The notes under the pieces: model-generated
The model's input: only the letters and a program-made list of their open reading frames with translations
Databases searched by the model: none
What the model was told of the DNA's origin: nothing
From: Alphaproteobacteria bacterium
Lineage (GTDB): Bacteria; Pseudomonadota; Alphaproteobacteria; Micavibrionales; Micavibrionaceae
Direction: 5' to 3'
Assembly: GCA_021775915.1 (NCBI GenBank)
Contig: JAJFGW010000048.1
Span: 43,192-107,191 of the forward strand
DNA: 64,000 bases
Program-made: the position numbers and the translations under genes
Part shown: piece after piece, positions 19,801 to 24,585 of the stretch
Position numbering within the stretch: the first letter of the stretch is position 1
Layout of the letters: the number at the start of each line of letters is the position of its first letter

Positions 19801-20278
19801 CAATATTAGAGCTCATAGCTTCTTCAAAATTGTAAAGAACAAGCAGGCCGTTATCATCAAAGCTAATCAGCAGGGCACCGTCTTGCTCAATAACATTCAC
19901 TGGATTTTGATCACCGAAATCAAATTCATATTTACCGCCGGACTGAATGTTGTAAGCAACAGACTCACCTGCACCAGGCTGACTTATGACCGTTGCCGGC
20001 AAATCACCCGCCAATGTTTCAAAAAGGTCTCTGGAGTTGATAACATCACCGCCAGCGAGCGAAAGCTGTACTTCATTATCAGCAAGCTCATGAAAATTAT
20101 TAATCGTCAAAGTCCCGCCATCAGTAAAACTAATGGTGAGCTCTCCATTTTCACTAAGTATCATACCCTGTATTTCAGAGGTGCTAAAAGAAAGTGAAGT
20201 TTCCCCACCTTCCGGAAGATTTATATTTTCGTTTTCTCCGGATCCTGGCTTTCCAACCGTGAAATCATTGTTGTCCAT
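13805..20278 (-). CDS. Giant RTX adhesin with repeat array, VWA domain and type I secretion C-terminus
   Basis: A very acidic protein of about 2157 residues, probably the substrate of the adjacent type I exporter. The order is: an N-terminal BapA/LapA-like region with a Pro-Ala-Ala-Gly site near residue 222, resembling a LapG cleavage site; tandem Ig/cadherin-like repeats; VCBS-like segments; a VWA domain with MIDAS motif MLDTSGSMGDRG; then RTX nonapeptides (GGAGDDVIFGQEGNDVL, GGLGNDTLYGG) and a short C-terminal secretion region. The frame extends to 20317, but ATG 20278 has GAGGAGA 8 nt upstream and begins MDNNDF. It is likely a surface adhesin for biofilm or prey/host attachment. Confidence 0.88.
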   Translation of the reverse strand: MDNNDFTVGKPGSGENENINLPEGGETSLSFSTSEIQGMILSENGELTISFTDGGTLTINNFHELADNEVQLSLAGGDVINSRDLFETLAGDLPATVISQPGAGESVAYNIQSGGKYEFDFGDQNPVNVIEQDGALLISFDDNGLLVLYNFEEAMSSNIATEINFDGEFLSLREFAEGLEMAGAMQKGMEAEGEDRTADTQSLRTTDDDLAALTEQLSAIEPAAGEGGSNGRGGFGFQSSFTSTPINPLDDIGPIDPTALVFGLPEFIDELFFIENFQEPDGPVPPLLEVSPAFVYEDGSVALSVFADPNGGPDVQVTVRITGIPAGWGVTPNGGTYNAAAGTWEFTAAPGATFTGGPTLFPPADSDVDISTLLANAINTDTSTGLTSGTAATFSVTTDAVADTPNLDATDTMANEDDPAPINITTSVNDIDGSEEIATVFIYSVPTGFTLSAGTSLGGGTWQLTKADLTGLEISAPTNYFGTITLGVESIAEEANKTDLDFDFTNDEANATDEFNVTWKPVADPPEVYVGQEIDNVLVKEDGTVDVPIFASINSVDSPDAFLTVTVSGVGPGWGFSAPVGTYNAGAGTWTVTLPPNTNLSTVMTFTPPAESDIDLTGLVATAIATEPVTGTTASATDDFDIIVDAVADDPTVNAAGGSDVEGATIAVNIAGALGSDNFDGSEHITGYQVSGVPAGFNFNQGTNTAPGIWSFTPAQLAGLTITGPATFNGTLNLTATVFTTENPVSDGEFDPSDNNNQASDALSVTWTPDIDPPSITVNGGVDNAQVKEDGTVDVAVVANLSATAEAAEFLSVTITGFDPAWGAVTAPVGTFNPAGTVWTVTLPAGANLSTLFTFTPVAQSDIDLTGLVATATATDPIEGISASSAPDSFNVIVDAVADAPSINATGGTVDEGNPIAVNIAGSLGVDLDGSEHITGYQVSGVPAGFSFNQGTNTAPGIWSFTPAQLAGLTISSADPTFAGSLNLTAKVLTTENPVSDGEFDPSDNNNSATDAFTVTWEDDDEPLVTDDEITVDETDLGPVVINNNISATFGDDTPGSFSANGGFTSPIPLTSNGVPVAVALLGSTYTGTAAGETIFTLVLEVDGDYTFTLEGTLDHPDSKDTSADPDEDSDVIALEFGVTATDSDGDTDDGTITVRVQDDGLLANDDLNIFDVVAGGTNGNVITGLNGGPSAADNLSQDEFDAPDPANKVTTISFQGNDVDLTGGAATIDGDFGTLEIFEDGSYDYTLFDQPTGPVTGVKETVHTFSQDNPSGSDAAGDIKNVTTSYNETTDELSFSMVISDPTNGKITEGFTLALNDGPNPKNQPGEMALFYFDASGTGTPIVTAYGYNGLNSSSSAFDGSTASGIQAPDKILTSLATSNPFTNISSTIDANGNHVFSFTLDATVIVDHVPLYGDPADWSGASFADALGIWLHPKTDIETSYDQDGYLTQWSSSANGWFDGTDLPTETTCVCDGKVVEAHLDLGASDAAGLQTSLTSNGITISIANAGNFDISWLDTSDGSGFGIDNLDTGDSKKVWPKGESFDLSFAEDADKVMITIAELGSNNDSGNYGLDYIVTLADGTTVAGEQQFVPNQIINGEFNFTLNSADFGQLITEVNIQSVNDGDYYGASFLLNNVWVEYPCADHPPLEMTHDVFQYTVMDADGDTSVADLALWGDVPALIVGENVNDIDGETTIYRVGDDNGVITGGVSDDILVGDVGGSRLENQTQDYNFVMMLDTSGSMGDRGDVNSKISILVDAVSNLINDFGAYNNGEIKVHLVPFSTDSNTAETFTVTSVAGLADALNFVDGLDGGGWTNYEAALQDGISWLKGDLSNDPISGAETISYFISDGRPNFYLDDNGNVVDNQNTQDSVDQFTGIDDSTNEVAQLQALSDEVIGVGIDIGSDISNINLIDSDGVSLNIADPADLDAALAATNPLNKLAAVGGDDITGGDGADLIFGDALNTDALAVAQGLSTDPGAGWEVFEQLEAGAGWNRQDTIAYIKANGEELAAESVNAQGETRDGGNDNLSGGAGDDVIFGQEGNDVLTGGLGNDTLYGGTGADSFLFESIDEGVDTVKDFDVAEGDDLDLSLLLASTSATQATIDSFVFATDNGTDTMIAVDLSGSGDVNNAADMAVLEGITGVTVEDLTNNGNLIV
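17367..17494 (+). repeat. Adhesin internal repeat, copy A
   Basis: This 128-bp block matches 18114-18241 with one mismatch that I can see, while flanking repeat sequence is more diverged. The copies are 747 bp apart, exactly 249 codons, so recombination between them would delete or duplicate one repeat module in frame. Confidence 0.9.
18114..18241 (+). repeat. Adhesin internal repeat, copy B
   Basis: Near-identical to 17367-17494, in the same orientation and reading frame. On the protein level it covers the segment around GYQVSGVPAGF and GIWSFTPAQLAGLTI, part of the Ig-like repeat unit. Confidence 0.9.
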
Positions 20279-20337
20279 AATATTTATCTCCTCTATAAAC
20301 CACCGTAAATACGGCAAAAACCTTGTTTATTAATAAG

Positions 20338-20349
20338 TTCCTAACGGGA
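20338..20349 (-). repeat. 12-bp repeat, upstream copy of the inverted pair flanking the adhesin
   Basis: Exact reverse complement of 13760-13771. It lies about 60 bp upstream of the adhesin ATG, so the pair brackets the whole gene in inverted orientation. Confidence 0.5.
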
Positions 20350-20359
20350 TAGTGTGCTT

Positions 20360-20388
20360 TTTTAACACTTTCTTAACTCGCTTGTCAA
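20360..20388 (-). promoter_or_regulatory. Candidate promoter of the RTX adhesin
   Basis: On the minus strand a perfect -35 hexamer TTGACA (20383-20388) is followed after 17 bp by TTAAAA (20360-20365), a weak -10. It lies about 80-110 bp upstream of the adhesin ATG. The weak -10 suggests activator dependence if it is real. Confidence 0.35.
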
Positions 20389-20606
20389 GTATTATGGCAA
20401 AATAATTTAACGTTCATGCTCGCACAAGTGAACGAAGCCAGAAAGCTGGTCTTATACAGGAAATTTGTTTGTTTTTAAAGAGAGCATTAGCGCTTTTAAA
20501 ACCGATTAACTTGCTAATCGCGCCATAAATATAAACGAAGCAAGCAGAGCGCATAAACAAGACCATTTAGCATTTATTCACTTTTATCTGGTCAGAAGTT
20601 TAACTC

Positions 20607-20776
20607 GAATCGCCGGATTCTTACACCGATTCTATTTATTCACCATCAAAGTCATGGTTTTTGTTTTCCACAAAAGAATACAGGGGAGGAACTTATGATT
20701 CCGGCCCGCACCAGTTTACTTCGAATCACGAATCGTTTTAGATCGAATCGGGTGCCGATTCGACCTAAAATGATTC
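20607..20776. promoter_or_regulatory. Dense cluster of GANTC (CcrM-type) methylation sites
   Basis: Nine GANTC sites start at 20607, 20616, 20628, 20697, 20723, 20730, 20745, 20757 and 20772. Random sequence of this length would hold about 0.7. In alphaproteobacteria GANTC is the CcrM methylation target, read by GcrA and other regulators in a cell-cycle-dependent way. The cluster lies between the divergent adhesin and the noncoding RNA. One-mismatch DnaA-box-like sequences occur nearby (TTTTCCACA near 20663, TGTGGGTAA near 20851). It could be a methylation-sensitive control region or, less likely, a replication-related element. Confidence 0.6.
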
Positions 20777-20823
20777 ATTTTCAACTCAATTTCCAGCAAA
20801 TCACCCAAAATTCCGGAAAATAA
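20695..20823 (+). CDS. Possible small basic protein, 42 residues
   Basis: The ATG at 20695 follows a strong ribosome site (AGGGGAGGA, 20682-20690) at good spacing. The frame runs 42 codons to TAA. The peptide is Arg/Asn-rich and strongly basic (for example LLRITNRFRSNRVPIRPK), with no membrane segment. It spans the GANTC inverted repeat and stops just before the predicted start of the large RNA. It could be a real small protein, a leader peptide, or chance; I recognise no family. Confidence 0.3.
   Translation: MIPARTSLLRITNRFRSNRVPIRPKMIHFQLNFQQITQNSGK
20736..20770. repeat. 16-bp-arm inverted repeat containing GANTC sites
   Basis: Arms 20736-20751 and 20755-20770 are complementary with one mismatch around a 3-nt loop. 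The central 9 bp on each side (20743-20751 and 20755-20763) are perfect and each carries one GANTC. As DNA it could be a palindromic operator; as RNA, a very stable hairpin. Confidence 0.8.
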
Positions 20824-20841
20824 TCAAAAAAATTTATAAGG

Positions 20842-21742
20842 GGGGTATCCTGTGGGTAAGTTTGTGCGCAAAATCGATTCGTACAAGAATCTAAGAACTA
20901 TGATGCTTGTAACATTGTTTCAACACCCACCCCGCAAACAGAAAAAAATTACAAAAACTTTCAAAAAGGACTCGACTCCCCACCGCCCCGGAGTCATTCT
21001 CAGGTTGTCAGCGGGACACGCCTTCCTCGGAAGGAACTCTTCGAAGTCCTTATCAGACCTCTTGGGTTGCCCGCATGTTTCGAAGTAATTTGAAACGTCT
21101 TATGTGACAGAGTGCAAAGTACAGCGCTCGGGTCTTCTGGATCAAAGATTTAGGTGATTACAGATTAACCAGTTTTGCTACCTTCGGGTTTTAATTCGGT
21201 TTTTCATGACACTTAAGCTTCCGGAAAGGCTTACAGGGGCGGACGGCAAGTTACGTTCACCATCTATAACAGTCCTGACTCGTGGTCGCTCACGTAAAAC
21301 AGTTTGAAAGTGGTCGCGCACTCAAAAACGTCAGGGGACAGATGGGAACCAAACTGACTTGTACCATAAACGTCGACTTAGCCCTGAAATGTTGGTAACT
21401 GATTGCAACAGTGCCATCGAGTGGTTGATCAGCCACGATAAATATGCGGACGGGGGTTCGTTCGCAACTTAGCCTAGGAGAGACGGGTCGCCCCCGACCT
21501 CGTAGGCAAGTAAGATCCGAGCGATGATGCCTACGGGCTTTACCCGGTACGTTTGTTGGCCTTTGGTCAATATATCGAAAAGATGGTCTTCGGATCTTAC
21601 CTGTAAAGTGTTAACTGTAGGAACATGCTTCCCAAAAACAGGTCTCGGTACTGAACTTTGCTTGAGGCTTTTATTTCTTACCTTGCAGCTTGCTGTTTGT
21701 TTTGATCTAAAAGTTGAGAAGGGATGTACCGAGACTTTTTTT
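20842..21742 (+). ncRNA. Large, highly structured noncoding RNA candidate (~900 nt)
   Basis: There is no credible coding frame here, but dense complementarity instead. Paired arms include 20876-20880/20887-20891, 20966-20971/21046-21051, 20974-20979/20990-20995, 21021-21025/21030-21034, 21011-21015/21070-21074, 21273-21279/21330-21336, 21281-21284/21291-21294, 21309-21312/21319-21322, and a perfect 11-bp helix 21510-21520/21590-21600. A -10-like TATAAG (20835-20840) precedes it and a 10-bp stem plus U7 ends it (21642-21742). It is not tmRNA, RNase P, SRP or 6S by signature. Size and complexity recall GOLLD, ROOL or OLE-class RNAs, but I cannot assign a family. Confidence 0.65.
21642..21742 (+). 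terminator. Intrinsic terminator closing the large RNA
   Basis: A perfect 10-bp stem joins 21642-21651 and 21726-21735 and is followed immediately by seven T (21736-21742). The 74 nt between the arms contain smaller hairpins. The U-tract fixes the transcript to the plus strand and gives its 3' end. Confidence 0.75.
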
Positions 21743-21921
21743 GTTTTGCAATTACCAACCTATATCTGACGTAAATCCAGAATTTTTCTTTCCAAATGCC
21801 ATCAACAGAATTAAGGTTGTCAAATGAGTGTAGTCTGACTATAAACTACTTTAATTATATGAAAATTATTAAAACTATGTAGACTATATTTTGCGAACAT
21901 CGTTCTATTTTAAGAGTTAAA
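21743..21921. promoter_or_regulatory. Upstream region of the response regulator
   Basis: AT-rich spacer between the RNA terminator and the response regulator ATG. It contains TAGTC-T-GACTA (a short palindrome near 21831-21841) and a related GTAGACTATA near 21878-21888. These could be two binding sites for one regulator, possibly autoregulation, but the evidence is thin. Confidence 0.3.
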
Positions 21922-22437
21922 ATGGCATTTGATTTTAAAAAACTTAGCATTCTGGTCGTCGAAGACACCATACCCATGCGCAAACTAATCGCATCTGTTT
22001 TGGAAACGATGGAGGTTGGCCTAGTTTATACAGCCGACAACGGAGAACAGGGGTACGAGCAGGTTAAAAAATTAAATCCTGATATTATTATTGCCGACTG
22101 GCATATGGATCCAGTGAACGGTATTGAATTAACCGAAGAAATAAGAACCAATACACTCTCTCCCAACCGCATGGTACCCGTCATTCTGGTGACCGGATAC
22201 AGCGCCATAACAAGAGTTTCTGAAGCGCGGGATGCCGGCGTAACTGAATTCATGGTCAAACCTTTTTCTGCAAATGACATGGCGAAAAGGATTGCCCACG
22301 TCATTAACAAACCGCGCGATTTTATAGATTCTCAAGCTTATTTCGGCCCCGACAGACGGCGGCGTGTAAATCCTGACTACAGAGGGCCCTTCAAAAGGGA
22401 AGAAGACGAGAATACAGAACAAAAAAATAACGGATAA
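21922..22437 (+). CDS. Single-domain CheY-like response regulator with Arg-rich tail
   Basis: A 171-residue receiver protein: acidic pair in VVEDT (about 14-15), phosphoacceptor Asp59 (IIIADWHM), Thr in LVTGYS, and Lys in FMVKPFS. No output domain follows. The tail carries GPDRRRRVNPDYRGP, a motif I associate with alphaproteobacterial CheY-like proteins, then an acidic end. It probably works by protein-protein contact. The gene 27 bp downstream encodes an all-helical protein and is likely its partner. The ribosome site is weak (AAGAG). Confidence 0.85.
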   Translation: MAFDFKKLSILVVEDTIPMRKLIASVLETMEVGLVYTADNGEQGYEQVKKLNPDIIIADWHMDPVNGIELTEEIRTNTLSPNRMVPVILVTGYSAITRVSEARDAGVTEFMVKPFSANDMAKRIAHVINKPRDFIDSQAYFGPDRRRRVNPDYRGPFKREEDENTEQKNNG

Positions 22438-22464
22438 TTTAGAGCATCACTGGAATTAAAAAAT

Positions 22465-23004
22465 ATGGATACAGAAGATAAAAGGGCGAGAACCATTAAA
22501 TTCAACCGTCTCCTGCAGGCAAAAGTTGGCACAGGACAGGTCAATGAAGAGCTTATTAAAAAATCTCAAAAATTGATCGAGGAAAACACAACTGACTTTG
22601 CGCCGATGGCAAAAGAATATCTTAACCCTTTAAAAGACGCTATTGATGCTGCCCGCAAAGGGGACAAAGAAAATAGTGTCATATTACAGGAAATAACAGA
22701 TCCGGTTATGCAACTCAAAGCCAATGCCGCCATGTTTGACTATGCTCTGGTAGGAAACCTTGCCAATATCATGATGAATTTCCTGGAAACCATTGAAAGT
22801 ATAGATGAAGATGTTCTTGAAATCGTTGACGCTCATTACAAAACACTGGTTCTGATTATCGGGAATGAGATGAAAGGCGACGGCGGCGAATACGGCCAAG
22901 AATTAACAGGTGAGCTTAAAGATGCCTGTAAGCGCTACTTTGCCCGCCAGGCAAGCCAGGGAAACGCCATAGAAGATAAAGATGCTTTCTTTATTGACGG
23001 CTAA
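22465..23004 (+). CDS. Helical protein paired with the response regulator, unknown function
   Basis: 179 residues, predicted almost wholly alpha-helical, with no signal peptide or membrane span. It contains a hydrophobic helix pair (MFDYALVGNLANIMMNFLETIE, which exceeds a motif and is cited only for its amphipathic pattern) and a single exposed-looking His in IVDAHYKTLVLI. The four-helix character and position after a receiver suggest an Hpt-like or phosphatase-like partner, but the canonical Hpt motif is not evident. The stop overlaps the converging serA gene by 3 bp. No family assigned. Confidence 0.7.
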   Translation: MDTEDKRARTIKFNRLLQAKVGTGQVNEELIKKSQKLIEENTTDFAPMAKEYLNPLKDAIDAARKGDKENSVILQEITDPVMQLKANAAMFDYALVGNLANIMMNFLETIESIDEDVLEIVDAHYKTLVLIIGNEMKGDGGEYGQELTGELKDACKRYFARQASQGNAIEDKDAFFIDG

Positions 23005-24578
23005 AATTTTAACCGCTTAACCTGTTTAATCTGCGGCAAAATCTTTATTTTTTCAAAAATATCATCCGGCAGCTCTTCATCCAGCACCACCAGCGCGACC
23101 GCCGTGTCGTCCTGTGAAATCCGTCCCAGACGAAAATCAGCAATATTTTGTCCAGCTTCAGCCAAAATCATACCCAGCCCACCAATCAAACCCGGCTTAT
23201 CTTCATTACGGATATAAAGCATATGATCTGCCAATGCCGCTTCGACCGGTACATTTTCAATATTAACAATACGGGGCTGCTTACCGGTAAAGAGCGTACC
23301 CGCAACAACATGCTCCCGCTTTTCGGTTGCCACCTTTAAGGTAATCAAACTACGAAAGTCTTTTGAAGACCCTGTTTTTGTCTCGGAAATTTCAATGCCG
23401 CGCGCCTGTGCCATTTTAATAGCATTCACCATATTCACGCTATCGAGCTGATGCTTCAATAAATGCGCCATAACCAGCGCCGTTAAAGGCTTTGTATTCA
23501 ACTCTGTTACACTACCCTCATATTCAATACTGATTGATTTTATCGCATGATCTGTAATTTGCCCGGCCAAAGAGCCTAACTGCTCAGCCAACTTCATATA
23601 AGGTTTTAACTTCGGCGCATCTTCTGCCGAAATAGACGGCATGTTCAGCGCATTGGTCACAGCACCATTAATCAGAAAATCGGACATCTGCTCTGCGACT
23701 TGAATTGCAACATTAACCTGCGCTTCTGTTGTTGCGGCACCAAGATGCGGCGTACAAATTACATTTTCGTGGCCAAATAAATCATTCTCTGTTGCTGGTT
23801 CTGTTTCAAAAACATCCAGCGCCGCGCCTGCAATTTTGCCGCTATCCAGCGCTGCCTTTAAATCAGCCTCATTAATAATGCCGCCGCGCGCGCAATTTAT
23901 AATGCGTACGCCCTCTTTCATTTTAGATATAGCGTCCTTATTTATCAGTCCGGTCGTTTTTTCATTTTTCGGCACATGGATAGTGATGAAATCAGCCCGG
24001 GAAAATAAATCATCAAGCTCTATTTTTTCCACGCCCAGCTCTTCGGCGCGCTCTTCAGTTAAAAAGGGGTCAAAGGCAATTACATTCATTTGCAACCCTA
24101 GCGCCCGGTTTGCAACAATAGAACCAATATTACCGCAACCAATAACGCCCAGCGTCTTGGCATAAAGTTCAGCCCCCATAAATTTAGATTTTTCCCATTT
24201 TCCCGCATGAGTAGATATATTGGCCTGCGGGATCTGCCGCGCTAAAGCAAACATCATGGCAATCGCATGCTCAGCTGTAGTGATAGAATTACCATACGGC
24301 GTATTCATGACAACAATACCGGTGCTTGTTGCCGCGTCCAGATCAATATTATCAATACCGATTCCGGCCCGGCCAATCACTTTGAGATTTGCAGCCTTAC
24401 CCAAAATATCCGGCGTAGCTTTGGTTGATGACCGTACAGCCAGACCATCATAATCACCGATAATATCAGCGAGTTCTTCCGGACTCATACCTGGCTTTAC
24501 ATCAACTTCAATTCCGTTTTTCTGAAATATTTCCTCAGCCAGAGGATTCATTTTGTCGCTAATAAGTACTTTTGCCAT
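23001..24578 (-). CDS. serA: D-3-phosphoglycerate dehydrogenase
   Basis: A 525-residue long-form PGDH catalysing the first step of serine synthesis from 3-phosphoglycerate. The NAD-binding motif is GVIGCGNIGS (about residues 144-153). The catalytic Arg is in NCARGGIINE, and the His in CTPHLGAATTEAQ. An intervening substrate-binding domain is followed by a C-terminal ACT domain (YIRNEDKPGLIGGLG) for serine feedback. The ATG is preceded by AGGAT. It lies 7 bp downstream of uvrD on the same strand; serC is not nearby. Confidence 0.96.
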   Translation of the reverse strand: MAKVLISDKMNPLAEEIFQKNGIEVDVKPGMSPEELADIIGDYDGLAVRSSTKATPDILGKAANLKVIGRAGIGIDNIDLDAATSTGIVVMNTPYGNSITTAEHAIAMMFALARQIPQANISTHAGKWEKSKFMGAELYAKTLGVIGCGNIGSIVANRALGLQMNVIAFDPFLTEERAEELGVEKIELDDLFSRADFITIHVPKNEKTTGLINKDAISKMKEGVRIINCARGGIINEADLKAALDSGKIAGAALDVFETEPATENDLFGHENVICTPHLGAATTEAQVNVAIQVAEQMSDFLINGAVTNALNMPSISAEDAPKLKPYMKLAEQLGSLAGQITDHAIKSISIEYEGSVTELNTKPLTALVMAHLLKHQLDSVNMVNAIKMAQARGIEISETKTGSSKDFRSLITLKVATEKREHVVAGTLFTGKQPRIVNIENVPVEAALADHMLYIRNEDKPGLIGGLGMILAEAGQNIADFRLGRISQDDTAVALVVLDEELPDDIFEKIKILPQIKQVKRLKF

Positions 24579-24585
24579 TATATAA

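Larger units (their letters stand above)
20279..20606. other. Upstream region of the adhesin, no gene seen
   Basis: AT-rich sequence between the adhesin start and the GANTC cluster. It holds the adhesin ribosome site, a candidate promoter at 20360-20388, the second copy of the 12-bp inverted repeat, and a small hairpin (gatta/taatc around 20506-20521). I find no convincing ORF or RNA gene here. Confidence 0.6.

Noticed and set aside
20607..20870. Chromosomal replication origin
   Set aside because: GANTC sites and two one-mismatch DnaA-like boxes are suggestive, but there is no array of true DnaA boxes and none of the usual origin-linked genes is adjacent.
20852..21088. 78-codon open frame at the start of the noncoding region
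   Set aside because: No ribosome site, low-complexity non-protein-like translation, and it lies inside the paired segments of the structured RNA.
20842..21742. Group I or group II intron, tmRNA, RNase P or SRP RNA
   Set aside because: A GUGCG and a few helices are present, but I cannot find domain 5, the P/Q/R/S core, the tmRNA tag and CCA end, or the RNase P conserved regions.
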